Shown: positions 1 to 12,020, numbered from the stretch's first letter. The stretch: DNA of 64,000 nucleotides from Ottelia alismoides (GCA_037367405.1 JAZKJV010010530.1:372001-436000); one strand, 5' to 3'. Numbers and translations: made by a program. Notes: generated from the sequence alone by a model not told the origin.

Positions 1-1250
1 AAGAGGAGAAAAGTCAGCTCTAGTTTATCTCTTTCAGGATGCAATCCCCAACATGGGGCTTATTGCAGACAAGTTTACAACAGTCGAGAGGATTGACAAG
101 AGGATTGATGACTTAGATCAGAGCTTCTCCAAAATTCCAAAACAATTGGAGGAGTTGACGAGAAGGTATCTAAGATAACGATACACGTCATGACTGCAAC
201 CCCTGCTCCTGTGTACCGAGTTCACCATGTTCAGGAGAAGTTGGTGTCAGGGCAACCCCAGCCGTGGGAGCACGACCAGTCCTATGCCCACTCTTTGCAG
301 TATCCCTTCCATCAGTAGAGATAGTTCAGGAGGAGCCTCTACCGGTTTGGAAGGTAAATAGAGTATGGTATACTCAAGACCCTACCTGGGAGGGAATTAC
401 GAGGGACCGACAGACCTACCAACATCCCCCGACCTTTCACAACACCGCAATCACCTCCGCAACACCTCATTCACAATAAAGCCCTTGGATTTCAGCCACC
501 CCAGCAACAACAGTAGTAGTACCAGCAATATAGCCGGCAGGGTCATTACCAGTAGGGCCAACAAGGCCCGTACTTTCAGTATATACCCCAGCAGCAGCAG
601 AGGCAGTATCCTGGCCAGCAGAGCCAGTCTTCCCATTCTTCTTCCCAATCTTATCACCTTCCTTCTTCATTTAGTCCTGTGGACATACAATAGTAGATAT
701 TCGATGAGCTCTGTTCCTACAGGAATGAAATTCATGACTATGTCAACCGCCTGTCCAGATGACAAGACGAGTAGTTTGTATCCTCTACCTCAATCTTATC
801 CGAAGTTCGAGCTAAACCCAACATCCTCAGTCGATCTAGTTTTGAACAGCACTTTGGTCAGGTATACTATTCAACATCTCCTAGGTCTGAACATGATATT
901 AGTTAGTGTTACGAGGCTAATTACATGTCACTCAGGAGTGGAAGACCATGACCATATCTGATCGGGAGAGGGATACAAGGAGGGGCGTCTCTGGAGATCT
1001 AACTAAGGAGTCTTCAGAGGACAGGAGAGGAATTATATTCCAGAGCCCCATCATCACCATTTTAGGATATCTACTCAGGCAGCCAAGAAGAGAAGGAGAG
1101 CACATATGCAGCATCACCAGCATGGATATACACCCGAGTCTTTGGAGGATCTTGCACCTCCAGTTGTGGCATATACCACTTCAGCTTCTATTTCACAACT
1201 CGTAGTAGATAGTATAGATTTTGACTCCAAGTTACATCAAAAAGATTCAT
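1..1250 (+). pseudogene. gag C-terminal region of the Athila-like element (broken)
   Basis: Translation gives pieces of a gag tail rather than one frame. The segment near 195-270 (PVYRVHHVQEK, then QPQPWEHDQ) has a clear counterpart in the minus-strand gag relic near 12.2 kb, so both belong to one family. From about 490 to 660 the reading is rich in Gln, Tyr, Ser and Pro, as in linkers after the nucleocapsid part of Athila gags. Several stops and frame changes interrupt it. I see no clear CCHC zinc knuckle. The gag core would lie upstream of the window. The product would have been the virus-like particle protein; this copy cannot make it. Confidence 0.7.
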
Positions 1251-1589
1251 GTATGAAGAACTCTATTTCAGTTCATGATTCAAATTCTTCATCTTCTATT
1301 TCCATAGCTTCAATCCCTTTCCCCTTACTCTTATGGTTGGAAAGTGCATCAAAAAGATTCAGAAAGATGACCCCGATATGGCATGATTTTGTAAAAAAAT
1401 TATCATTGTAAAAGTTCCATTTGATGAGTATGTGTCTAACCATCTGGCATTCCAGAAATACCTTAAGGTAAGATGCATACCTACTAGGGTTTGCAGGAAG
1501 AAATAAAACCAAAATGTGAAGAGTCGTCTCAATGACATCGACACAATCTATTATCTCAAGAATCAGACATTACCAAGGAAAAAGAGAGA

Positions 1590-1970
1590 CATGGGTGCTC
1601 ACTATGTGGAGAGTCGTCTCAATGACATCGTGTTTGCACACACACTCTTAGAGAACATTTCTTCAATCGACTTACTACCCTTATCATTATATCGGAAATT
1701 GGAGTTGGGACCACCAGAGTCTTACTCCAATTAGTTGATCGTTCAGTGAAGAGACTTAAGGGAGATGTGAAGAACATCGTTATCTCGATTGAGGGGCAGA
1801 ACTATTAGGTTGACTTCATAGTCTTATACATGGAGACGCCAATCATTGTATAGAATCTCATATCATTCTCGGGAGGCGCTTCCTTAGGATCGTAGGCGTT
1901 GCTTTCGATTATGGTATGGGAATGATGAATTTCCATTCTCTAAGCGGAGAAGTGAACCTTGAGATGAAGC
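1590..1970 (+). pseudogene. Aspartic protease domain relic (retropepsin) of the Athila-like element
   Basis: The first part reads TLLENISSIDLLPLSLYRKL, matching the active-site loop of plant gypsy proteases (LLD-x-G-[AS]-S...LPLS.Y). The expected catalytic Asp is Glu here, so activity would be lost even without the stops. After a stop near 1733 the match continues as VDRSVKRLKGDVKNIVISI, then VDFIVLYME, and in another frame ILGRRFLRIVGVAFDYG, which are the conserved flap and C-terminal motifs. At least one frameshift and two stops break it. A 20-bp sequence is repeated exactly at 1521-1540 and 1611-1630 just upstream, a sign of a 90-bp internal duplication. Confidence 0.75.
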
Positions 1971-2334
1971 AAACCAAGTGTCAGTGACCCGATTCAGAGA
2001 ATAGCACATAGTACCCATCTTCAGTGGCAGATTTCATAAATATGTAACATCGTTGGGATTTGGAGATAGGTTCCTTTAGGATAGCGTGAGACCCTTTCAT
2101 CTAGAAAGGAGACATAGTGCATGATGCAGTTTTCTAGGTGTTGCCTAATCTTGTTAGAGATGCATCTACCTATTCTCGTGATGACGTAGAGATCCATCTA
2201 GATTTGTTAGTTCCATCCCCTCGAAATGGTCATGGGACATAGGTGACGAGTCTGGCGTGGCTTTAACCAAATTACCGCATTTCTTAGGTGATCTGAATCC
2301 CGATATTTTTGAGTTGGTGGTGAGTACTACATAA

Positions 2335-3444
2335 TTGAGCCCACCTTCATGCAAAATGGAACCAGATTCAGTTCAGCCAGATTTGCTCGATGATACCACA
2401 TTGCTAAAACTGAAATTACTTCCTCCTAAACTAAGGTACGCCTTTCTTGCAGAACCCAAAGAGAGATATCTTGTTATCATTAGCTCTGACTTGACTTTAG
2501 AACAAGAGTCTAGGTTGTTAGAGTTCTTAGAGAGCAACTGCAAAGAAATAGGCTGTATAGTGTCAGATCTCGTGGGGATCAACCCCACTCTCCTTTTTAA
2601 TGAGAATAATGTGAGACATTCCTATGAGTTTCAAAGGAGACTTAATCCCAACCAGCGGGAAGTTGTGAAGAACAAAATAGAGAAATGGTGCAAATTAGGG
2701 TTTATATACCCTATTTTACACTCCAAGTGTGTGGCCCTGCTTCATGATGTCCCAAAAAACTCAGTAATTCAGATGGTCACCAACGAGGAGGGGGTAGAGA
2801 TTACGACACGAGTATCAATGTCATGATGCATCTGTGTTGACTACAGGCGCCTGAATGCTGCGACTAAGAAAAGCCACTTTCCCTTGCATTTTATCAATCA
2901 CAATTTGGAGAAACTCATTGGTAAGGAGTTAAACTATTTTCATTATTGGTACTCAGGAAACAACCAGGTAGCTATAGCCTTGGAGGACCTGGAAAATACC
3001 ACATTCACATATCCATTCAACACTTACGCATTCAGACGCATGCCATTCGGGCTCTATAATACGCGAAGGACATTTCAGAGATGCACGATCGCCATATTTG
3101 CCGATATGGTGGGAGATTTTATGGAAATGTTCATGGATGACTTCTTGGTTCATGGTGATTCCTTTGATACATGTTTCGTGCACTTGGACTGAGTCTTCAA
3201 GAGGTGTAGAGAGGTAAATTTGGTACTCTCCTAGGAAAAGAGTAACTTTATGATGACAGAGGGTATCATGTTGGAGCATGTCATCTCCAAAAGGGGAATG
3301 GAGGTTGACCATGCCAAGGTGGAGGTGATCAAGAAACTCGATCCACCTACCAATGTAAAGCCAGTGCAATCGTTTCTCAAGCATTTTTTGATTCCACATG
3401 AGATTTATTCAGGATTTTTCGAAGATTGCCCTCTCACTGACTGA
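2335..3444 (+). pseudogene. Reverse transcriptase domain relic, Athila-like
   Basis: The frame opening at 2335 carries the conserved region just before RT (RRLNPNQREVVKNKIEKW), broken by a stop at 2824. The next pieces hold VDYRRLNAAT, then a segment from 2884 with FAFRRMPFGL-like AFRRMPFGLYNTRRTFQRC and the catalytic box FMDDFLVHGDSFDTC at about 3126-3170, so both catalytic Asp residues survive. A stop follows at about 3190; the thumb region continues with MLEHVISKRGMEVDHAKVE. The wording FMDDF rather than YIDDI is usual in the Athila branch. In a live copy this domain copies element RNA into cDNA inside particles. Stops at several points make this copy inactive. Confidence 0.9.
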
Positions 3445-3499
3445 GCTTTTAGGGAAAAACATAGAGTTCATTGTAGATCATAGGTGTTTGGAGGCCTTT

Positions 3500-4042
3500 G
3501 AGATTTAGAAGATGAAGATTTGTGCTTCGCCTATCCTACAAGCTCCTGACTGGTCTCTCCCCATTGAGATCATGACTGACACTTCAGATTTCACTATAGA
3601 AGAGGTGTTAGGACAACAGCTAGAGGGGATCCCATTTGTGATCCACTACCCGAAAAAAGTATTAGACCCGACACAGAAGAATTATACCGTGACTACAAAA
3701 GAAATGCTCGTTGTAGTATGGGTCCTTGAGAAGTTCAGGTCGTATATTTTAGGCTCTAAGGTGACAATCTACATTGATCACATAGCTATTCGGTACTTAA
3801 TGGAAAAGAATGACGCTAAGGCGCATCTTCTTAGGTGGAGTTTGCTCCTTCAGGAGTTTCACTTGGAGATAAAAGATGAACCTGGAGTGAAGAATGTTGT
3901 GGCTGATCACCATTCTCAGATTGATCTTAAGGACTCTCCTGATTATGAGCGGTTTAGAGAGACCTTCCCAGAAAAGTTAATTTGCATTATTAACTCACTT
4001 CTGTGGTATTCCAACATGGTGAATTTCCTTGTCTCCAATTAG
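3500..4042 (+). pseudogene. RNase H domain relic, Athila-like
   Basis: The open frame 3512-4042 (176 codons) holds the gypsy RNase H pattern: IMTDTSDFTIEEVLGQ (first catalytic Asp), the Glu in TTKEMLVVVWVLEKFRSYI, and the Asp in TIYIDHIAIRYLM, followed by LLRWSLLLQEF and VADHHSQI. The usual LADALSR-type end is altered to VVADHHSQI. It follows the RT relic after a short gap with stops. RNase H removes the RNA strand of the RNA:DNA hybrid and cuts at the polypurine tract that primes plus-strand synthesis. This is the longest undamaged domain of the element, but it has no intact polyprotein to belong to. Confidence 0.9.
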
Positions 4043-4119
4043 ATTCCCCATGGTTGGACTAGGAGCAGCATTAACTGACTAAAGTGAGATTCGAGGAGAT
4101 ACCCCTGGGGTGATCCTTT

Positions 4120-5326
4120 CTTTTCTTCGAAGGGACAGATTGTGTTTGAAGAAGGTATAATCCTCAGGAGGAGTACCAGCGTGTCCACACATATTATCAT
4201 TCACTTGAGGATGGAGGACACCATTCAGGGAAGATTACCGCTCAGAAGACACTTGAATGTGGATTGTATTGGCCGAACATGTTTCGAGATGCTATTGATT
4301 TTGTACGGTTGTGCCCGATTTGTTAAGGGACGGGAGGGACAGTTGGACAGAAAAATGAGATTCCCATGCAGCCAGTGATTATTTGTGACGCTTTGATGTA
4401 TGGGGAATAGATTTTATGTGTCCTTTTCCCAAAAGCCAAGGACATGAGTACATCTTATTGGCGGTTGACTCTTTGTCTAGGTGGGTGTAGGCTATCCCAA
4501 CCCGAACTACAAACAACATGATTGTCTGTAAGTTTGTGAAAGATCATATTATTTCTTGGTTCGGAGTGCCAAAAGTTTTGATATCATATGGGGGTAGCCA
4601 CTTTGTGAAACAAGATGTGAGATCTTTATCTAAGGACTACATATTTGAGCACAGAGTTACAGTCCCTACCACCCACAGTCCAATGGCATGGTAGAGGTTT
4701 TGAATAGAGAGGTGAAGAGTATTTTGTAGAAGTAGGTTCTTCCCAATAGGAAGAATTGGTCCCAACTCTTGGACCAAGTTCTATGGGCCTATAGGACAAT
4801 CTACAAAACTTCATTGATCACTTCACCATTCAGAATTATCTATGGCAAGCCATGCCATTTGCTCGCAGATGTGATTCACAAATCTGAATGGGTAATTAAG
4901 CAGATTAATTGGAGTTGTCACCTAGGAAAGCTTTGTCGAGACTTGAACTTGAATGAGCTCATGGAAATCCGAAACAGTTCATATGACAATGGTTTGATTT
5001 ATAAGGACAAAGTAAAGAGATGGCATGATCAGCACATTAGGTGCAAAGACTTTGTACCTAGGCGAAAGGTATGGTTGTTTAATGCCAGGTTGAATATGTT
5101 CCATGGGAAGCTCAAATCTAAGTGGATGGGTCCCTTTGTTGTTAAGAAAGTGCACGGGAATGGAAATGCAGAGATAATTGATCTCACAGATGGTGCACAA
5201 TCTCATGTGGTGAATGGAAAACTGTTGAAGTATTTTATAGAATCTAAAGAGCAGTTCGTCCAAATCGAGGTCATCAACTTCATGCAGAGAGAGCACGAAG
5301 CGGATACATCATACTACTCTTCATGA
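4120..5326 (+). pseudogene. Integrase relic, Athila-like
   Basis: The zinc-binding N-terminal part is present in fragments in mixed frames around 4140-4390. The catalytic core can be followed in translation ([20 protein letters not shown], then AIPTRTT and WFGVPKVLIS) at about 4395-4620. The second catalytic Asp is replaced: the motif expected as ISDGGSHF reads ISYGGSHF. The region with the catalytic Glu reads MVEVLNREVKSIL near 4688-4727 and is followed by stops. The frame 4769-5326 is open for 185 codons and covers the C-terminus (LWAYRTIYKTS, KPCHL, HDQHIR, then WMGPFVVKKVHG). The ORF stop at 5326 ends the pol region. In a live copy this enzyme inserts the cDNA into the chromosome. Confidence 0.88.
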
Positions 5327-5330
5327 AGAT

Positions 5331-7258
5331 GCAACATTAAGGTTCAACAACTTACAAGATTAATTCACTCTTGTACATTCTCCCTTCTCTGTATATTCTC
5401 CAGATCACATAGGTTCTCACACTTACTCATGTCATATACGTAGGATGACCAGAGCATAAGTATGGGGGGCGATGCCTACCATGTGTATGTAACCATACCA
5501 TTTCTCCTCTTGACCTCGTCCGTCCTATTTTTTTACTCTTCTTATACACTTAGGCTGACTAGATCCTAAGTATAGTGGGGTAGATAGACTTCTATACTTT
5601 TTATTCTAGCTCTCCTACACTTATCCCGAGCTATGCCTTTTTCCTTGCTTCTTGTGCACTGAGGACATAGCACATGCAAAGTATAGAGGACGTGTATATA
5701 TTACATATATAATTTGCCCATATCTCATACTTCCATATATTTTGGTATATGTTGTACAATAATTATGGGGTGAGTAAAGTTGCTAAAAAGCAACAAAAAA
5801 ATCTTTTTCAAAAAAACTTTTCCAAAAAAATAATTTTCTCTTTCCTTATCTATTTAAAAAATCTTTTTCCAAAAAAGTGTGTCATTTTTTATTTACTTTC
5901 TTTTAAAAACTTTTGAAAAAAACAAAAAATAGCAAAAACCTTTTTCAAAAAAACCATCTTTCTTCTTTTCCTTTCTTTTACAAAAAAAATCAAAAATCAC
6001 AAAAATCAAAATAAAAAACCTATGTAATGAGTTGGTTTATTCCCTGACACTTTAACATTCACATAAGACTGGTGATATTGAAGAGCACTTGGTTTATGAG
6101 GTCATGAGATTTTGAGTTAACCAGCCTTAATCATTAGGGCCTTTGACTTAATTATTCACATTTCCCTAGTTTGAAAGATTTGTGTGCTATATTCCAAGCT
6201 TAGTGTCTACCTTAAGAATATGGTCAGCACCTCGCATACATGACTACAGTTGTGATGAGATGAGTTGAAATTTCATTTGAGGAATGAGGATGAGGGATTT
6301 GAATTTGGACTTGATTCAATGATGCTCGTGGATGGGATAAAATCGATGAAGGCTTCATAAAACCTGAGTGTCAACACCTTTAGACACTATGAGAACATGG
6401 TTATTATACTATCTCTTGATACCTTTGTGCTAGGGAGTGATGAAATCTAAAAAAGATTATTGATGAGTGTGCTCCAACTTTTGTAAAAGCAGTCTAGCTA
6501 GCCAAAATTCAAACGTAAAGAAAAGAAAAGAAGAAATGTTGAAAGAAAAACTCTCACCATACAAAGTCAACTATCAAATAGCTTCCACGAAAGGAGAGCG
6601 CTCCCAAACATTTCAAAGTGTCCACTTGGACCACCGCTATTAGGACCAGGAGTTGGGCTATCACCCAAAAAGGTCTCTACATCGTATAGTGATACAACTC
6701 TGGGTGTCGAAGGTATCTTAGATACGCAAAAGAGACACAACCTAGAGTACTCCTAGGAAAACAAGTGCATACGACTTCGAATTCTCTTGACGAACGCACT
6801 GATCAACAACCAAAAAAATGCATGTGTTGAGTTCATCAGGCACTCGAGATTATCCTTGTTCCAATGAGAGGGAGAGGAAATTAAACAATCCTATGCACTC
6901 ATCAAATGGCCTTCCATCAACACTTTTAAGTCTGACAACTAAAAAGACGGTGGATTGGATGCAAGAAATGGTTTATTCCCTAGTGTTGAGGATCGGGTTT
7001 TTAGGAGAGTCTCTTATAATGGAATCTTGGGTGACGTTGCGACTCTACTTTTGTAACTACACTCCACACTTAATGTCATATCCCTATTATATATGTATAC
7101 ATAGAGAGTCAGATGATTAGGTAATTGGATACCTATTGACTAGAGCTTGGTTCAACTTAGAATTTTAGAATCTATAAAACTGAGAGTTCTTGAACGGATC
7201 AAGTCTTGTATTCACATGCACAATCAGGGGATAATACAACTTATTCATTCTTTATTTG
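5331..7258 (+). other. Long 3' non-coding region of the Athila-like element
   Basis: No coding frame is supported. The first part carries three hairpin/polypurine units (listed separately). A tract of alternating A and T runs follows at 5790-6010, preceded by a small perfect hairpin at 5779-5794 (GTTGCT/AGCAAC). The rest, to 7258, is unique-looking sequence of moderate GC with no domain I recognise; a 100-codon open frame at 6818-7120 has no family signature. Long non-coding regions between pol and the 3' LTR are common in Athila elements, some of which carry an env-like frame there. None is visible here. Confidence 0.6.
5434..5690 (+). repeat. Three decayed hairpin/polypurine-like units after pol
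   Basis: Three units resemble those better preserved at 59865-60242. They are: about 5434-5469 (arms around ATACGTAGGAT and GCATAAGTAT, then six G), 5543-5580 (ACTTAGG...CCTAAGTATAGTGGGG) and 5655-5689 (GAGGACATAG...CAAAGTATAGAGG). The order and spacing match the other element, including the last unit being followed by a TATATA-rich stretch. The 3' arm of each unit runs straight into a G tract like the true polypurine tract at 7279-7291. Confidence 0.65.
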
Positions 7259-7291
7259 CTCGAAGACTAGCAAAGTTTAAGTATAGGGGGG
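7254..7291 (+). promoter_or_regulatory. Hairpin plus polypurine tract (plus-strand primer site)
   Basis: TTTGCT and AGCAAA form a 6-bp stem with an 8-base loop at about 7256-7275. It is followed by AAGTATAGGGGGG ending directly at the LTR start TGATGAATC (7292). Purine-rich tracts abutting the 3' LTR prime plus-strand DNA synthesis in LTR retrotransposons. The same arrangement occurs at 62216-62252 in the young element. Confidence 0.85.
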
Positions 7292-10200
7292 TGATGAATC
7301 CACGATTCATCATCTCAATATATTGATCTTAGTAAAATCCCTGAGTAAAATTTCAAATAAATGTCCATAAAATCGATAAATAATAAAATGAATTTTGTAA
7401 ATAAAATACACTAATTATTTTATATTATATTGTATAAAATAAATTAATAATAAAAAGTCGTAAAGGAGTTTTTCACAAGTAAATAGTCCAAACTTCATTT
7501 ATTTTTAATAATATCATTCCAACTTCTTTTCAGGTAATTCTTTCTGTAACTTATTTATAAAAAATTATATAAAATTACAAAAATATAAAATAAATTTCAC
7601 CTCAAATAAATACTCCTAGATCCCAAAGAGAAAAAAGCCTTAAAGTTCAACTTTCTGGCCAAATTCCGCTCTGATGAACTCCAAATTCGCCAAACTAACT
7701 TTTATATTTAAGTTAGAAAATTATCTATCCAATAAAAATGGTTTTCATTAAAATTGGAGCTCGTTTGCAAAAGTTGAATTTTGAGATCTCATTGTATATT
7801 GTACATAATGCAATAAATGTGACTTTGATTTTTTTTCTTAAACAAATCTAACCCTTTTTCATTGATTTATTTTTCAATTAATTTCTTTATTGTATATTTT
7901 AGTAAAGTACATAATTTATAAAAACTCAAAAAAGTGTTTTTTATTGAAAATAAGGTAAAGTGACTTGTATATAATGTACATGTATTTCTTTTCTCATTTT
8001 TTATTTACTTTTATTAATCAATAAAAAATAAAAAACTATATTTTATTTTATTACTAGTATTTTATTTTATTCTTTATTATATAAAAATATTATTATTAAA
8101 AATACAAAAAAATCAAAATTAGAAAAGTCAAATAAAACATGTACATATTGTTTGTCTTGTTTGTCGACATACTTTTGTAAATTCTCCACTCTCTTTATTT
8201 TTATTTTATTATATTAGTAGCCCACTTTATTTTATTTTCTTTTACTTTATTTAATTTTCATTCTCTACACTAAAATCCCTTTTCTTCCATTAACCACCAA
8301 ATCTTCATCTAAACTTCCATTTAACTCCACCATTCCATCTAACCTCACATTCAACTCCACCATTCCGTCATCTTTTCTAACCTCCATTTTTCTTCTCTTT
8401 TTATACATCTCATTCTCTTCATTTTCCTTTTGATCCACCTTTATGAGAAATAGAGAATTGAGAGCCCCGACCACCCATCTCGATGAGAGTGAATGATGAA
8501 GTAGAGCGACAATCGCTTCCTCTCCGGTGAGATCCATTGGCATTCCATCGCAACCGCCCCCCTCATCGCTCACCGGTGATTTTAGTGAAGATTGTGTTTC
8601 TCGAGAGCACACTATAGGTGCATGCTTCCATCTTATGTAATTTCCCTTTTTATCATTCATCATCGTTTTTATATCCCTCAGTTTTTTATCACATCACCTC
8701 CACTACACCTCCATTTGTTCTACATCACCTCCATTATATTCATCATATCATCACTACATCGTCATATTTTGCATTTTTATTCCCTATTTAAGATAACTAA
8801 AAAATTAAAAAATTTATCACAAAATAATAGAAAAAATAAAAAAAATTAATTTAAAAAGAACAAGCAGGTCGCCGCCCCCCTGCTCCACCGCCGACCACTA
8901 CTCTCCTCCAGCAGTTGTCAGTGTGGTGCCACATCTCCATCTTGCAGGTCACCTCCCTCCCATATCCTCCATTCGACAACACATATGGCAGCCTCCAGCC
9001 TATAGCCAGCTGCCAAGGCTGCAGCTCTTCCCTCCTGCGCTCTCGCGCTACCCCCTGGTAGCCAACTTTCCTCCACCACTTTGCAAGTCCACCGCCTCCA
9101 TCCACCTTCGATCCTCCATGCGCGCCCACGCCTCCCATCGTGCGATGCTCCATTGACCCATGTGTACCTTCACCCGTGGCACCCCACCGCCAACCGTTGT
9201 TCACCACTATCGCCCCTCCTCGCAAGGAAGGGCGCCGCCCGTGAAACTGTCGCCTCGCCTCTACCACGTGTAATGTGGTCCTCCCATCGAGCCTTAACCA
9301 CGAACATGAAGAGAAGAAGGCCTTTTCTTTTTTATTTATGTAAAAATTTCATTACTTTTATTGCATGTTTCTAATGTTTCAAAAACATTCATATGCATGT
9401 TTTGTTTGTATGTTTTTATTTTCTAAAATTACATGGATGCCCATATGTTTGCATGTTAATTTGGACATCCATTTTGTGTCATTTTATTTAATGAAAAATT
9501 TCGTGTTGTAGATCAATTAATTTTCATATCATTTAGATATTTATTTGAATTTTTGTATGCTTTGGGTAATTTAATAAATTGTTTTAATGAGAATTGCATA
9601 TTTTACCCAATCTGTGTTCTTAAACTCATATTTAGATCATGGTTGCTCCAAAAATTCCTCAAAATTATAAATTATGCCGTGAAATGAGTTTTAATTACTG
9701 TCCAAATTTCATCTTAATTGGAGTTGTCCTATACATTAAATAAATTGTAGAGTAATTGTAGTAAATGATTTTAATTTAAATACACATACATTATTTGTGA
9801 GAAATTTCAACTCTCCTGGATTGCGCAAATAAATTCCTTTTTGAGATAATTCGCTCTCTCGATAAAATTACATTGTGGATTTATTAAGAATTAAATACTC
9901 ACTATCACTCTATTTTCATTAAAAAATCATAAAACAATTCATAAAAAATACATATATTCTCGAACAATTCCAAAAACATTATTGTAGTCTCATTTCATCA
10001 TGTTTAACTTCCAGTAAATTTTCATAAATTTTGCACTTTGTTTGCATGAAAAATCGCATAAAACTCCCTCAAACGTTTGCATTTTTCATTGTTGCGTTTT
10101 AAACCAAAAATTTCCAAAAAAATACATTATGCGTTCATCATTAGATTAGGTTTCCAGACAAAATATTAATTTGTTAAGTTGGATTAGTTTCATATTAAAA

Positions 10201-10440
10201 TTAATTTGGCCAAGTTATGTGTTTTCTTATTAACTTTATTCACCTCTATTATGCATTCACATTTATTTTTGTACAAAAAATACAAAAAAATGCATTGGAA
10301 ACCTAAACCAAATTATTCTGATTTAACCCAAAGTTGTTCATTTGCCTCCATGTGTTCGACCCCAAACTTTCCTGTGATATAAATTAAGGCGAGACACTCC
10401 TCGTGGAGATCCTTTTTCGATTTTGATTAATTAGCTGAGT
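7292..10440 (+). mobile_element. 3' LTR of the decayed Athila-like element
   Basis: It starts at 7292 with a perfect palindrome, TGATGAATC-CAC-GATTCATCA. The AT-rich first 1.5 kb, a GC-rich centre (8860-9300) and an AT-rich final part with a GTTCGACC motif (near 10355) parallel the LTRs at 22261, 41035 and 53304. Open frames in the GC-rich part (for example 8851-9267 on the minus strand) are low-complexity and not convincing genes. The 3' boundary is estimated by similarity, because there is no 5' LTR in the window to compare. Confidence 0.75.
8857..9300. other. GC-rich island inside the LTR
   Basis: About 440 bp rich in C and CC/CG steps sits abruptly inside very AT-rich LTR sequence. Equivalent islands exist in the other LTRs of the group (23560-24660, 42210-43340, 45280-46460, 54990-55400). 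I see no conserved protein in it. Confidence 0.7.
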
Positions 10441-12020
10441 GTCGTGCTACAACGAGTATGGTTATGGTAGCCACTGAGGACGTTTCATCACCCTCGCAGC
10501 ACGCAAGCCACCGACTCACATGGAGTCTCCAACTCCATGTTTGCTAGACCATTACCATATCTCTGCCTTGGCTGCCTCTAGCAGCTCGGTTGTGTGTCGG
10601 TTGAGTTCTAAATATGTCATTTTCCTTGGCCACAGTCGTCTAAGCGTCTCCAAATGGTCGCCCTGCCACAGCTCCACCTTGCCTTCTAGCTCATTGCACA
10701 TGCATAGACACCGTGAGATCAAGATTCCCCTACCTTAATACAATGGCCCTGAAGTCCTCCACATCTTACACCTGAGCCTCTCCCCATACCTCGAGGCTTG
10801 GGTGAGCTGAGCATCCTATCTCTAACAAATGGAGCGTCAGGGATCTGAACCTCAACCCCTCTATACAAGCCTCCAAGCACACATTCCTCGTGCTTGCGCT
10901 CGGGGTAAATTGTACTAACACCTCTGGTATTCCAGGAAACTCCAAAGAGGTTCATGCCTCCTAGGTCATGTTCCCAAACATGCTTGCTTGGAATATTTAC
11001 AAGGAGGCCCATGCATGCTTTACATAATGTAGATAAGTCCTCCAAGGAACATTTTGTGAAGAAAAACTTTATTTTTATTGCATCTAGTACCTTAAATTTT
11101 ATTTTATCATTACTTCTCATTTATACTCTATTTTAAGTGCACAATATATCATTTCAAAGCTTGTTTTGTGCTATATCATATTGTAGTTTTTTATGAACAG
11201 ATCAGAAGCACTTTAATAATGATTATTATTTGAGGTGTATAATGATTTATGCAGTCTAAATTTGGACATCCTTCTTCCACATTTCATATCGAGAAAAATT
11301 TTAATTTGTAGGGACTCGATGGAGAAGGATTACGTTGAGTAATTCTCTTATATTATTAGTGATCTTTGAAGAAATAATCATTATAGGGCAAAATTATGAG
11401 CATTGTTGATGAATAAATAAAGTCTCAACCCTCTACGTTGAAGTTTTGTTCTATAATTGTCTCTTGGAATATCTCTGAGATTTGTGATAATTAGGGGTTT
11501 AATTGATCTCAATTGAGGAAGATTGATTGCCAATTTTTCCATGACATTTTATGTGATCAAAATTCATTTTATTTGAGTATATTAAAGGGAATTTTGAGAT
11601 CAAATTTTATAATCATTTAAAGGAGCATTTATTGATAGAATTTCTCAAACCAAGTAGCTTGGATTCAAATTGATAAATATTTCTCAAATTCATTTCTTTT
11701 GGTCTGTGATTTCATTTAAGGAATAGTTGATCACTTTAATTGAGGATTGAAAATAGATATAAATCACAGATTCAGTGCTTCATTGTCCTCTCTATTTATT
11801 TTACTTACATTGCATTTCATTTATTTTATTTTCACTTTATTTTCTAACATAGAAATTAACATGGCAATTATTTAGTTATTGAAATTAATTTAGAATCGTG
11901 CAACTAAAAAACATTGTTCCTTGTGTTTGACCTCAATATACTTACCAAGCTAAAAATACTCCACAATATTCAAATTTTGTGATTTTTGTTAATCGGATTT
12001 CTGCCTCCTATACTATAAAT
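10441..12020 (+). mobile_element. Probable 3' half of a second Athila-group LTR
   Basis: After the LTR that starts at 7292, the pattern repeats. A moderately GC-rich patch (10460-10980) is followed by AT-rich sequence. An end-like motif, GTTTGACCTCAATATACTT, near 11928 parallels the GTTCGACC.TGAGACTTGCCCAAG stretch near the ends of the LTRs at 44.15 and 47.26 kb. No LTR start palindrome is present, so it would be a 5'-truncated fragment. A 133-codon minus-strand open frame at 10719-11120 has no family signature. This assignment rests on reading similarity by eye and is tentative. Confidence 0.4.

Larger units (their letters stand above)
1..10440 (+). mobile_element. Decayed Athila-like Ty3/gypsy LTR retrotransposon (3' part; 5' end outside window)
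   Basis: Gag tail, protease, reverse transcriptase, RNase H and integrase remnants follow each other in the Ty3/gypsy order on the + strand, then a long non-coding region, a polypurine tract and a 3' LTR starting TGATGAATC at 7292. The RT box around FMDDFLV, and an integrase C-terminus with the pattern HDQHIR..KDF..RRKVWLFNARL, are typical of the Athila branch. Every domain is broken by stops or frameshifts, so the copy is dead. The 5' LTR lies upstream of the window, so age and target-site duplication cannot be judged. The right edge (about 10440) is approximate, set by where similarity to other LTRs of the group ends. Confidence 0.85.

Noticed and set aside
10719..11120. 133-codon minus-strand open frame
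   Set aside because: No recognisable motif and located in an LTR-like fragment; likely chance.
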